A stretch of DNA of 64,000 nucleotides from Sphaerolaimus hirsutus (GCA_964036195.1 OZ038459.1:5639206-5703205), one strand, 5' to 3'. Positions 41,206-52,299 are shown, counted from the stretch's first letter. Notes: generated by a model not told the origin, from the sequence alone. Numbers and translations: made by a program.

Positions 41206-43312
41206 GTGAGTTTGAAATTTTGTCAACGCCAAGTATTTTTTGCAGGCAGGACTGTTTAAATGTATTTACCGCGTACTCGTTCGTGTACGCGTATTTTTCG
41301 AGTAAATGTACATGCATTTTACCAACTGTGCAGACTACTTACTTAACTAATGAAATTTACAAAATGATTGTATTTAGGTAATCATTAAACAGCCTTGAAC
41401 GCATTTGAGTTCAGCTGAATGAGTTGTTTTTACTATTTGTCAACTGTAGTTGATGAACATCTAATTCGAGTAAACTCAATTTCAAAGTTGATTTATGAGT
41501 GTACTAAATTTTTTGTTTACTGGTAAATATTTAGTACACTAGTGAGTGAGTGCAGCGACAATGCATGTATTTACAGCACCATAAAACACAGGAGCTAATT
41601 TCAAGTGCGGCTGTCTTTCTTAAAACTGTAAATAGCACCCAGTTGTGTACGTAAATAACTCGCAGACAATTGTGTGCTTGCAATCAGCGCACGGCCGGCC
41701 GGCGGTGCTCTACGCGCTCGTTCCCGTCGACTCGCTGGCCGACGCGGCCTACAGCGACGCCTTGCCCCAGCTCGGCATCGAGCCCGCCGACGAGAACGAC
41801 CGGGCCGTATTGAGTTTGGCTGAGAATCTGTCCATGCCGAGTCTAGTGCAGGTGCCACTCCCGGACACTGTAAAAGACCCTGTCAAATGTTAAATGTCAA
41901 AATTTTACCGGGCGTTTTACATGACTTTTGACACTTTGCATGGCATTTGACATTTCAGAGGGTCTTTTACAGGGTCTCGGACTGCCCTCAGGACAAGGTG
42001 AAGAGAACGTTGGACTTGGTCAATGCGGGCGCTTCGCACCACGGATGGGGCAGGATGGGCAAAAGAGACGCGCTGGTGGAGGGCCCCGCTTTCAGTGACG
42101 CCGACTACTTCCATCGCGTTCCACCCGTCTGTTTGGGGGGGGGGGCTATCAGTGCGCTGGATGCGTGTCAAGCATAGTTTTTAAAACGTATTTACGTTTA
42201 CTTCATAAATACGTATACCGCATTTCCTCGAATTACCCCCCCCCTCGAAATACCCCCCTTCGAACCCCCCCCCCCCCCGAGCTCTACAAAATTGGAGCAC
42301 ATTTCAAACTACTTTCCAAGTTCTGTTCATAGCACCCTGGTGCAATGCAAATCACGGGGTGCTATGCTATGTTTGTTCTATACCGATAGATACTTAAGGT
42401 AATGATACTGACTGATTAACTTTTATATAATTCATATATCAATTATCAAATTGGGTTCACTTGGGTTCACCATGAATATCTATTTGCTTTATTTACCTAT
42501 TTGTATCTACCTAACTATGTGTTGCAAAACTATGCTTGGTGATGTTGAAATGGCAATATTCCCACACCCCACAGATCTCTGAACACAGGCGCCACTTCAA
42601 GTTGCTCTGGTGAATTACACCAGAAGCATTTGATGTAGCCGCAGCATGCAATTTAATAGGCATATGTGTGCAAAAGAACGCCTCTCGCCATGCAAAAAAA
42701 CTCTTATGCAACATATGGTCCTGTGATCTTCCCTTTTAGTATTATTTAAGTATTATTTACGCTAAGAGATGATCACCAAATTTTTTCGGGTGAGAAGTAA
42801 AGCACCCAGGTGCTTTACATGGAACATTTTGCACAGCATAGCACCCGAGGAGCTTTGAACGGGGGTGCTTTGATCAGAGAAAAATGTCTAGAAAACAGAA
42901 TGGAAAATGGAAAAATAGATTCAGCGGCCGGAAAACGGAAAAAAATTTGCCTGTGGAAAACGGAAATTTGACACCCTATTCCCAGGCATCCTCCTTGCAC
43001 TGGAAACGCTCGTTGGACATGGTGAACGCGGGCGCCACCCAGCCCATGTGGGGCAAGCGGTCACTGGACATGATTAATGCGGGCGCCACCCAGCAGATGT
43101 GGGGCAAACGGTCACTGGACATGATCAATGCTGGTGCCAGCCAGCAGATGTGGGGCAAACGGTCACTGGACATGATCAATGCTGGTGCCAGCCAGCAGAT
43201 GTGGGGCAAACGGTCACTGGACATGGTGAACGCAGGGGCCACCCAACCCATGTGGGGAAAACGGTCACTGGACATGATCAATGCCGGCGCCGGCGCGCAC
43301 ACGTGGGGCTGA
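41158..43312 (+). CDS. Multicopy W-amide neuropeptide precursor
   Basis: Four exons, all introns in phase 0: 41158-41205, 41666-41851, 41992-42126, 42986-43312, about 231 residues. Seen: signal peptide (ANYGAVTHAIFVAIFTIVCL), acidic spacer, then seven peptide units cut by Lys-Arg. Six in the last exon follow SLDM(V/I)NAGA(T/S/G)xxxWG and one in exon 3 reads TLDLVNAGASHHGWG. The Gly before Lys-Arg or the stop predicts C-terminal amidation, giving 14-residue W-amides. Known: such layout is typical of neuroendocrine prohormones. I cannot place the peptide in a named family; it resembles neither W(X6)W-amides nor orcokinins closely. Intron 2 is an introner. The donor of exon 3 (CCC|GTCTGT) is weak. 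Confidence 0.85.
41666..41851 (+). CDS. Neuropeptide gene exon 2 (end of signal peptide and spacer)
   Basis: Acceptor CTCGCAG|ACA, 62 codons. Encodes TIVCLQSAHG, a likely signal-peptidase site, then an acidic spacer with LPQLGIEPADEND. Ends GTGCAG|GTGCC. Confidence 0.8.
41852..41991 (+). mobile_element. Introner: 140-bp intron of the neuropeptide gene
   Basis: GTGCAG|GTGCCACTCCCGGACACTG to AGGGTCTCGGACTGCCCTCAG|GAC. The ends are inverted repeats apart from the splice bases, and the interior has the TGTCAAATG words of the 9766 family. It splits two codons cleanly in phase 0. Confidence 0.88.
41992..42126 (+). CDS. Neuropeptide gene exon 3 (first peptide copy)
   Basis: Acceptor CCCTCAG|GAC. 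Encodes DKVKR, TLDLVNAGASHHGWGRMGKR and a spacer. The 3' boundary is inferred from phase; the G-rich tract just downstream is not conserved coding sequence. Confidence 0.75.
42986..43312 (+). CDS. Neuropeptide gene exon 4 (six peptide copies)
   Basis: Acceptor TTCCCAG|GCA, 108 codons and TGA. Six 17-codon units; two (SLDMINAGASQQMWGKR) are identical even at DNA level. The last unit ends in Gly before the stop, still suitable for amidation. Confidence 0.9.
   Translation, partial: ASSLHWKRSLDMVNAGATQPMWGKRSLDMINAGATQQMWGKRSLDMINAGASQQMWGKRSLDMINAGASQQMWGKRSLDMVNAGATQPMWGKRSLDMINAGAGAHTWG
43006..43309 (+). repeat. 51-bp coding tandem repeat
   Basis: Six head-to-tail copies of a 51-base unit encoding one peptide plus its Lys-Arg. 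Near identity between units points to recent unequal exchange. Confidence 0.9.
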
Positions 43313-43391
43313 CAACTTGACGATTCACGTTCATTTTTCGTCCATACATCTTTATGTCAAGTTGCCCACTAATTGACAATCGATTTTTGTC

Positions 43392-43397
43392 AATAAA
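43392..43397 (+). terminator. Polyadenylation signal of the neuropeptide gene
   Basis: AATAAA 80 bases after the TGA stop. Confidence 0.65.
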
Positions 43398-43656
43398 ATG
43401 TGAAAAAGATTCATTTGTGAATTTACCATCGCTAGGCTATGGCGAAATGGATCTTTAATTGGGAATTTAGTGTCAGATTTACTGTCGATGCTGTGTAAAG
43501 TGTGATACAGTAAGTGGATGCTGATAAATACCGACTTTGAAAAAGTTCCCATCCCTTAAAAAAACCACAAGTCAACTAGGCGAGAAAACAAACATCCAAC
43601 AATCAAGAGATAAGTGTCAAGTAAAAAATTTAACTGATATCACCAATACAAATATA

Positions 43657-44099
43657 CCGTATTACCTCGAAATACCCCCATGGGGGTTTATTATTTCGCC
43701 AGCAAAATTTGAGGGGGGGTTAATTCGAGGGGGGGGTTTATTCGAGGGGGGGTTTTATTATTTCGTCAGAAATTTTCGTAAGGATCGTAGTAAATAGTAG
43801 GCATTTGCGTACCCAAAATAGGTAATAAACGTGTCCGAACAGGATATATTTGGACATAAAAACGTAGATAGCTACACAAACTACTCTAAGTGTAGCTGCA
43901 ATGCAAATTAACAGTAATATACATCATGTACATTGTGTACATGACGTATTTATTATGTACATGACGTACATCATTCCGAAGGGGGGGGGTATTTCGAGGG
44001 AGGGGGGGGGGTTATTATTTCCCCAGCCCATTTTGAGGGGGGGGTTAATTCGAGGGGGGGGGGGTTAATTCAAGGGGGGGATAATTCGAGGTAATACGG
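43657..44099. mobile_element. CCGTATTACCTCGAAATA MITE with TA flanks
   Basis: Left ATA|CCGTATTACCTCGAAATACC, right GAGGTAATACGG|TA. Multiple G runs and ATGTACATGACGTAC words inside. Confidence 0.8.
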
Positions 44100-44146
44100 T
44101 AACTAGAAAGTACAAGTTTTCTTCAATGGAAATCCATGGTCCACAA

Positions 44147-44888
44147 TTGGCCCACACACACTAGTTTTCACTGTGACTTCTGTGTGAAAACTCAATTTGG
44201 TTTTCACATTATGAATCAATGTTGCATTCAATTTGCACATTATGTATGCATGACAAAAAAACTTGCCAAATGCATGCCATTTGGAAAACTACAACAAACA
44301 TTGCATACCATATGTGTAAACTGTATAGCCATTTTTTGCCATTTCAGTTTTCACACAAGTCACGGTGAAAACTAGTGTGTGTAGGCACAATGTGGCCACA
44401 CAAGCTAGTTTTCACTGTTACTTTTTGAAAACTCAATTGAAAACTGAGTGGTGAAGCATTGCCGATATTCAAAACTTGTAAATTTTGTATTTTTTGGTTT
44501 TCAAAACATGCCATCATTTTTGATTAGTGGTTTCGGCAAGTCACAGCGATGTGCTGCCACTCTTGGCATAGTTTTCAGATGTTCATGCACATTTTGAAAA
44601 CTGACTGGTGTCATGTCACCACTGTCGTGAAAACTAGCTTGTGTGGTGCCAATGTGCCTACACACACTAGTTTTCACTGTGACTGATGTGAAAACTGAAA
44701 TGGCGACATGGCAACATCCAGCCTACTCTTATTATATGCTATGTGTTTTAGTTTTCAAATTTTCAATTTTTAACTTTCATTTATTTAAATCACATCAAAT
44801 CATTCAACTGTGTTCATTAATTTGCATCTGAAAAATTTTTTTAAGTTTTCACAGGAAGTCACGGTGAAAACTAGTGTGTGTAGACACA
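44147..44888. repeat. Three adjacent ACTAGTTTTCACTGTGAC elements
   Basis: Units at about 44149-44386, 44390-44646 and 44647-44888, each with inverted ends of the CACACACTAGTTTTCACTGTG type. Neighbours share boundaries with only a few bases between. Confidence 0.75.
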
Positions 44889-45501
44889 ATAACCCGCCAT
44901 GATGAACAACGACTCCGAGCCCAGGTGAACTTTTTGAAGGAATGCGGTAGTGATAATTCTGTGCCAATATAACCTGTGATTTGATTGAAAATAAGATCAA
45001 AATGTCGCGAGAAAATGTGGAAAAAAATGTACAAATCGTGTCGAAATGTCACTTTGATTTCTTTTACCATAAAATCTACCATAATTTCCCATTTACGATG
45101 ATGCAATCATTCGCAAATCGCGACACGAATTACTTTGATTTATTATTTTAAAAAAAGGGTTTCAGTCACTGCGGTCACGTGGTGATCATTAGCACATGTG
45201 TGCAGTTCTGCACCCTGTAGATGAAATGTCAGACAAAATGTCAATTATAATACTAAATAGCATAAAGAATTACTTTGCTTGCATTTCCATAAAATTTGAC
45301 ACTTCATTTTACACTTTACAGGGTGCAAGACTGCCAGTTGGAGATAAGTTCAAAGACATGCAAAATATTAATTAATAAACAATCAGACAATAATTGCCTG
45401 CGCGCGCTCACCCTGTGCTGTATGTCCAAGCAACATGCACTTTATGGCCAATGAACGTTTTGTGTAGCTGTTTTTGAATGAATGATATCAATTTACCCAA
45501 C

Positions 45502-45930
45502 CTGGGTGCATTCCCAGATCCTGTAAACGACCCTGTAAAATGTCATGTCTCATGTAAAAGACTTATGTAAAATATCATGTGTGATGTAAAAACCCTGTAC
45601 AGTATCAAATGTCATGTAAAAACCCTGTAAAGTTTCATGTGTATCCAGATATTTTTTATCATAAGATTTGGATACGATAAAACGAGATTTGGATACACAT
45701 GACACTTTACAATGTATGTTACATGACATTTGACACTTTACTGGGGGGGTTTTCATGACACTTTACAGGATGTTTTACACTTTACAGGGTCTTTTACACT
45801 TTACAGGGCCTTTTTACACTTTACAGGGTCTTTTACACTTTACAGGGTATTTTACACTTTACAAGGCCTTTTGCACTTTACAGGGCCTTTTACACTTTAC
45901 AGAGTCTTTTACAGGGTCTGGGAGTGGCAC
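45502..45930 (-). repeat. Introner-like element with intact GT and AG ends
   Basis: Minus strand AAG|GTGCCACTCCCAGACCCTG to GATCTGGGAATGCACCCAG|GT. The interior has repeated TTTACACTTTACAGGG words and an inner inverted pair around AAGATTTGGATAC. No exon is recognised on either side. Confidence 0.7.
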
Positions 45931-47111
45931 CTTGTATCCACTAAAATTACCGCCCAAAATGCATTGGAATCGTTTTCTAGTTTCACTGCACACCAATCCA
46001 GCGACTTTTCCAAACATATTTACAAGTTCTTTTTCACACACTTAGGATGGGAGTTGCGCCAGCTGTTGCGGTCACTGGCTGCTCGCAGGGGAATAGTCCC
46101 CGTATGATGACTTGGGAACTTGCCAAATTTTTTGACATTGTTATAAATAAAAATAAAGTAGGGTAAAAATAGGTATATAACCATATTTATATACCTATAT
46201 ATATATATATAAATAGCGATTATGAAGATGAAAATTAACAAAATTGAGCATATTTTAGCGATTTTGAACAAAATATTAGGGAAACATCGCTCGGACTTGG
46301 ACATGGGTCAAATCGCTTGTGTAAGTTGTCCACTGGAACAAGTCATCATAATAAAATACGTGACCCGATCCCTGGCAGCTACCAGCTTTGTAGCTGATGG
46401 TTGTCCTCTGAAAGCCTACATTTATTTTATTTAAACAAGAAAATGGGAAAGGGTGTAATGATCACATCGCGGATGAGAATGTTGATGTGCAGCTTTCGTT
46501 TGAATACAGTTTTTCTTCCAATGGATGAGACAAACCAAACATGACGAGAAACGTGTAACAAGTCGATGTGGGTTTTAAATTTCGAGGGGGGTTATAAATT
46601 CATAGCGGCCATTTTGAGGGAGTATTTCGAAGGGGTGGGGGGGGGGGGTATTTCGAGGAAATACGATCATTGTATATTTTAGACATCATTTTTATTTTTT
46701 TATCCATGCATCGCAAACAGATAATTCATCAAACTCAACCACAGAAAACGTCGAATCACAATTACAACTTTTTTCACAAATCCACGCTCTCCCATCATTT
46801 TTTATCACAAGATTCACAAGTTACAATAAACAAGGCGAAATTTACACGTTTCTTTCGGCCAGCCCGATTCTTACATGCGTTACGTTAAAAATTCAGGTGG
46901 AACGCCTCTGATTAACGCCTCATCTTAAATCTTAAAGGCTCCCATAATATTCTCATGACTAAAATGGAACCCCCAGGGAGATACGGTATAAATTCTCAGC
47001 CACGAACTCGAATTTGGCTGAAATTCTAATCTAACTTCAGAAACAGTGTGTCGGGCTGCCCAAAATAACATTACCTATTTTAATTCAAATTCAGATGTCC
47101 AATTTTTTCAG

Positions 47112-47214
47112 CTAGAACTTCGGAAATTTGCGAGAATTCGCCCTATGGCTTCCATGTTCCAGCAACCACCAACTGCCATGTTCCAGCCACTGGCAGTGCA
47201 ACGAGGTGTGGCAC
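47112..47214 (-). CDS. Paralogue A exon 4 (last two cysteines)
   Basis: Acceptor GCCCCAG|G. Encodes CHTSLHC, then a basic tail with a short internal duplication (WLEHGSW, LLEHGS), ending in TAG. Confidence 0.62.
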
Positions 47215-50105
47215 CTGGGGCGTGCGATTTGAATGAAAGGTGTGCCACACGCGAGAAGCATACAATTTCGCCCAGGTGCCCATTCCGCCGGGTGCCAATG
47301 CAAATGTTGACAAGTAAAAAAAACTTTTTTAATATTACCTAGTAATAAGTACAATTAAAAGAAAAGTAAATTTACAACTGACAGGTGAAATACCAATTAA
47401 AAAGTTAAATGCATTTTCAGAGTTTTCTTGTCACTAGCCACTATCTTTTTACTTCACTTTTCATTGCTATATTTACTTTTCATTTAACTTTCCACTTCTC
47501 ACAATTTACTTTTCGTTCAATTTTTACTTCTCACGTCAAAATAAAATACATACCGTATTACCTCGAATTACCCCCTCCTTGAATGAACTCTCCTCCAAAT
47601 ACCCCCAGGTCTTATCGTGCTGAGGAAAAAATACCCCCCTCGAAATACCCCCGGTCTGGAATGAGGTACGTCATGTAGGTATGCTATGTAAATACATGAT
47701 GCAATTTGCATCGCAACTATACATGACTACCTAGTTTGTGAAGCAATGTAGGTTTATATGTAGTAATATATCCTGTTTTGTCACATTTACTACCATTTTT
47801 GGGTATGTAAAACCGTGTAAATACTTTATTACTATCCATATCGAAAATTTCTGACGAAATAATAACCGACCACTCCCCGAAAAAGCCCCCCTCAAATTTT
47901 GCTGACGAAATAATACACCCCCATCGGGATAATTCGAGGTAATACGGTCAGGTTTTTTTACTTCTCAACTTGACTTGACCGGCTTTGAACGGAATCGACC
48001 CCAGGACGCACACACAATTGAGGCGTCCAATTCTAAAAGTCGAGAAGTTCAAAATATGAAAATTTTGAGTTATGCCAGGAAATGTCATCTGGGGCTACTC
48101 CCGCACATTTTACATAATTTTCCGTAAATTTTTTGACCTCACATGCCCATATGGCAAAGTGCCAAATTTGTCATTTTTGGGAGAAAATGCAAAAAATTTC
48201 GGCAAGAAGTCGACAAGTTCACTTCATAGGCGGTGCAAGGTCCCAATTTGTGCCTGTGACATTCACAATCACATTGGCCAAAATTAGACCTTGTGACACT
48301 TTTTACTAGGTAAACGAGGTATTTCTGCTTGTGACACCGAAAATTCCGCTTGTGACATTCACAAGCGCACAAGCACTTACGCCGCCTATGGTTCACTCAG
48401 TTTTGGGCTAAAAGTCTACAGGTGCACCTTCCGCAGCCATTTTTTTGGGGAAAAACGCAAGAAATGTGATCAGTCCATAAATTTTTCCATAAGGCAGGCT
48501 CTTCCTCCCCGGGAACAAATATGTTCTCGAGTGCAAGAAGTCGACAAGTCCATTTCCCTCCCCAAAACATTTTTGTTCTGTCCGAGTAGAATTTTATAGA
48601 CACCCATATTTTCACATATACATTGAGAGCAGGGGCTGAAAATTTGACACTTTAGTGTGAACATTTGGAACTTAATGTTGAGCACGAGAGAGCCACATTG
48701 AACACGCACCACGGACCTAGAATTGGAAATGAAGCTTAAAATGCGATTTACTCAAAATCGCATTTTGTGGACGTGTCGACTTTTAGACGCCTCAATTGTA
48801 TGCCTGACGCGCGCGACCTAACGTGCGCCTTGCGCTCGATCGAATTGAATTTGGCACCTGTAGGTGTCAATGTCCCAGCAGCAATACTTTGTAAGTGGGC
48901 GTGGGCCGCAGTCGTCGTTGGTTTGACACCTGTAATAAGGTTTTTCTAATGTTTCCACAATGATAATGTCTACTATCATTACAAAAGTTTTGTGATTTTT
49001 TGAGGATATCATTGACTAAGAATCAATCAATCAAGGCAAGAAAATCATGAAAAGTAAAAAAAACATTATATCTAGTCACAGGAAACGCATAAAATACTGG
49101 AAAATGTAAAATACTGGAAAATGTAACTACATCAATGTCATAGCATACCGTATTTCTTCCAATAGAAAGGTGTCTCCAATAGTCGGGCCGGTAAAAAAAG
49201 TTGACGAAAAATAGAAGGGCGCCCTTCTATTAGAAGAAATACGGTATCCATTTCACTCACACGCCCAAATTTGGCTCTGGAGGTTGGGCTTGAGCTAGAT
49301 CTAGTATTAGCCCGGTTACTAGGCCATGTATCAGCCAAGCCAGGCCGCCCGTACCGTAAATGTAATGACGCCGGCTGGAAATTGGGCAGCTGTTATTTAC
49401 TTTTGTTCTTAACTGGTAAAGAAAATGTCATTTCCAGATACTATCTCGCACCCTGTTAAGTGTCAAGTAAAGTGTAAAATGTAAGTTATTTTTACAGCAT
49501 ATTTGACACTCTTGGTGAATTTGTTTTATATTTTACATGACAAAGTTAATGCACATACATGCATGGCGTCAGTGTTTTGTATCGAACCCTGTCTTGTGCA
49601 TTTTTAACTGCATCTACCTAAACTAAAACTACCGTATATCCTCGAATAAGACCCCAGGGGAGTGACTATGTCGTCAGAAGTTATTCCATGCTATTCGTGC
49701 TATTCAAAGGAGGGAGTTTTTTGTTCCCCAAAACTTGCACTTTGTACATTGTTTGAATGCATTCAGTCAACTCATATTTTCCAGGTATTTCACAGTTCAA
49801 CAGCAACAAAACAAAGTATCCATGCTAAAATTCATGTTAATCAGCATCCAAATAATCCAAATACACATTGTGTATACACACATCAAATACTCAGAGAGGG
49901 GGGTTATTCAATAGGGGGAGTTATTCTTCCTCACCTGGCCAACAGGGGGGGGGGTCATGCAAGGATATAAGGTACTTTTTTGTTGCCCGTCAACTGACTT
50001 GATTGTATGTTTTCCCAGCTTTTGATCATCCTTCTTCAGTGGAAGTCCCTGGGCTGAAAAGGCTGACATCACCAAACTCAGCACAATCATAATGATGACC
50101 TTCAT
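47112..50105 (-). CDS. Secreted six-cysteine peptide precursor, paralogue A
   Basis: Exons 50105-49999, 49374-49261, 48929-48858, 47214-47112, all introns in phase 2, 131 codons plus stop. Seen: signal peptide (KVIIMIVLSLVMSAFSAQG), basic pro-region, an RR-initiated linker, then cysteines spaced C-x5-C-x8-CC-x7-C-x5-C. The C-C-CC-C-C order is that of inhibitor-cystine-knot peptides, also used by hormones, antimicrobials and venom peptides; function cannot be told from this. The same exon plan, phases and cysteine order in paralogue B make the model strong. Inferred: a secreted disulfide-rich peptide released from a propeptide. Confidence 0.72.
47553..47947. mobile_element. CCGTATTACC MITE in intron 3 of paralogue A
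   Basis: Ends CCGTATTACCTCGAATTACC and its inverse GAGGTAATACGG. Absent from the matching place in paralogue B. Confidence 0.75.
48021..48792. mobile_element. AGGCGTC TIR element with a sequenced empty site
   Basis: AGGCGTCCAATTCTAAAAG to CTTTTAGACGCCT, flanked by CAATTG at 48015-48020 and 48793-48798. Paralogue B has ACACAATTGCATGCCTGAC uninterrupted at 57196-57215, the pre-insertion state. No transposase frame inside. Confidence 0.88.
48858..48929 (-). CDS. Paralogue A exon 3 (first four cysteines)
   Basis: Acceptor TTACAG|G, donor CTACAG|GTGCC. Encodes CQTNDDCGPRPLTKYCC and WDIDTY. Reading past the donor reaches TAG 33 nt on, a possible alternative ending. Confidence 0.75.
49148..49244. 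mobile_element. 97-bp MITE near a splice donor
   Basis: CCGTATTTCTTCCAATAGAA to TATTAGAAGAAATACGG with TA on both sides, 16 bp into intron 2 of paralogue A. A relative lies at about 19270-19360. Confidence 0.8.
49261..49374 (-). CDS. Paralogue A exon 2 (RR linker)
   Basis: Acceptor TTTCCAG|C, donor GCGT|GTGAGT. Encodes RRHYIYGTGGLAWLIHGL and ends AQAQPPEPNLG. Confidence 0.75.
49632..49974. repeat. CCGTATATCCTCGAATAAGA MITE, copy in paralogue A
   Basis: Also present at 60355-60754 in intron 1 of paralogue B at the same relative place, so it was there before the segmental duplication. Confidence 0.75.
49999..50105 (-). CDS. Paralogue A exon 1 (signal peptide)
   Basis: ATG to donor AA|GTCAGT, 107 nt. 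Paralogue B has exactly the same length and donor. Beyond the donor the copies differ by an indel and a stop, which supports this boundary. Confidence 0.72.
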
Positions 50106-50837
50106 CATTTTAGTCATTTTTTGTCAGAGACCAACTTGTCAAGAATGTCAGAAGTTGTGAAGTGGGTGTGACTTTTAATTAGTGAATAAATAGCCACAAC
50201 ATAAAGTCATGGTGCTTTTCAAACCTTTAGATCCAAGTGCAAAATATGGTTTCATACAGCAAAAGCACCTGGGTTTTTTTGCCTGGCTTTTTGCCTTGAC
50301 TTAAGCAACAGGTGCCAGTTGCATGGCACTTTTGCGCAACTAAGGATTTTTTATGATGCCCGCCCACCCAACCCATGGAAAAAAGTGTTGAATTTCTTTT
50401 TGTTGTTTTTATTTGTTTCTGAAAAGATTTTTTTTCATTCATTAAAAATGGTTGGCAAAATAGATGGGTTTTTTGAAATTTTAGATTCTACATATTTTTA
50501 AACACTGAAAACATTTACGTTTGGAGTTTCAAGTTTTGGAGAAGCTCTCCAGACATATTTTCGTCGTCTCTGCGGACTTTCAGAAGACAATATTTATCAC
50601 GCAACTGATGGCTGATGCATCCAGGTGATTTGTGGATTCTTATTGTGTTGGCATGCATTTTTGACCACTCTGAAAAATATAGAAATTATCGCCAACTTTT
50701 CGATTTGGGGGGTAAAAATGATAATTGTTTTTCTCAACGAAATTTCTTTAAAAATCGGGAAAACACTTCGTTTAGTGATGCAATTCAACGGAAGAGTCCC
50801 GGTATACTCCGGTTACTTTACACCCTGCACGCATGGT

Positions 50838-51006
50838 TCCCGCTGGAAGTGTGCCAATGATGGTTAGCGCGTGCGAGTTACATAAAAGGATGACAAAATT
50901 GATTGTTGTTATCATGTTATTCATTAACATATTCACATCGATGAATTTTTTTCATCTTTTTGCGGAAATCACATGATTTAACAATCATTGGCACGCTTCC
51001 AACACG
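50838..51006. repeat. Short TIR element
   Basis: TGGAAGTGTGCCAATGAT at the left, ATCATTGGCACGCTTCCA at the right. The same ends bound the larger element at 52930-55381. Confidence 0.65.
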
Positions 51007-51284
51007 AGACATAAATCAGTGCGATGGCAGAGTATCATGTACGCCGAGTATATGATGACTTGTCACGGTGCCAAAATTTCGAAATCCGCTACAAATATGA
51101 ATAAAATAGGCTAACGCTAGCTATATAATCATGTATATAAACGAAAATAGCAATTATGAAGGTGGAAATTGGCAAATTGGAGCACATTTGAGCGATTTTG
51201 AGCTAACTTTGAGCTTTTAAGCTCATTCGTATAATACGCAAGTGGTAACTGGCCAGAGTGACAAGTCATCACACGTGACCCGAT

Positions 51285-52215
51285 TAGTGATGGAATGGCG
51301 CCATGGCGCTGGCGCCATTTGAGGGCGCCAAAGGGCGCCGCGCCATGGCGCCATTGGCGCTTGGCGCCCTTTTTCTGTGGCGCCCTTGGCGCCTGGCGCC
51401 CACTTTCTGAAAGGCGCCATGGCGCCCTTGGCGCTTGGCGCCCTTTCTCCGTGGCGCCCTTGGCGCCTGGCGCCCTGCCCTAAAAGGGCGCCAAAATGGC
51501 GCCAGCATGGTTTCAAGGTGAGTGCTGCGTGTATGAATAAAAAAGAAAAAACGGGTCTGTGAATGATCAAAATTCACTGGAAAATAGACAAAGTGGTGTG
51601 AGTGGATGTATACGTTTCATCCAATTTTTATCAGATGCGTGTAACGGATCAGAAGCTGAGCATTATAGACCGGTGAACTTGCAAACTCGTAAATCAACGG
51701 ATTGAAATTATCGGAATTCCGTTGTCGTCCGCTTCAAGAAAACATAAATTGGAAAATCTATTTGATGTGCATTCATTGTTTTGTCGAATGAGAATTTTCA
51801 AAGTGTTTGAATTGAATTTCACGTGTGAGTGCGGTTTTTGCACAAAAGGTTGTTGCTAGTCTCATTTTTGCTGATTACATCCTGGAGAATATGAATAAAG
51901 AAGTGAATGTGTGCACTACAGTGCTGGAGAAGCATTTTTAGCACACGCAGGGTATTCTACTCGCTTTTTTATCCTGGCGCCATTGGCGCCTGGCGCCCTT
52001 CTTTTCAATTGGCGCCATGGCGCCCTTGGCGCTTGGCGCCCTCTTTCCGTGGCGCCCTTGGCGCCTGGCGCCCACTTTCCGAATGGCGCCATGGCGCCCT
52101 TGGCGCTTGGCGCCCTTTTTCTGTGGCGCCCTTGGCGCTTGGCGCCCAGTTTCCGAATGGCGCCATGGCGCCATTGGCGCCTGGCGCCCTTTTTTCTGGC
52201 GCTTTTCCATCACTA
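51285..52215. mobile_element. GGCGCC hAT-like element with 8-bp target duplication
   Basis: TAGTGATGGAATGGCGCC to GGCGCTTTTCCATCACTA, flanked by GACCCGAT at 51277-51284 and 52216-52223. Two dense GGCGCC arrays (51292-51500 and 51972-52205) surround about 470 bp of ordinary AT-rich sequence. Long open frames in the arrays are artefacts of period-3 words. Confidence 0.88.
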
Positions 52216-52299
52216 GACCCGATCCAATTCAACGTAGCATCATCCACACTTTACGAAGTGATTTCTCACTTGTCATACCCTTCACATTTAGCCTGTCAC

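Noticed and set aside
42986..43312. Antisense open frame over the neuropeptide repeats
   Set aside because: A shadow of the 51-bp coding repeat. The plus strand has signal peptide, dibasic sites, amidation glycines and polyadenylation signal.
48820..48857. Reading exon 3 of paralogue A through to its TAG as the gene end
   Set aside because: Possible, but the donor CAG|GTGCC and a phase-matched cysteine exon downstream are present in both paralogues, so splicing is preferred.
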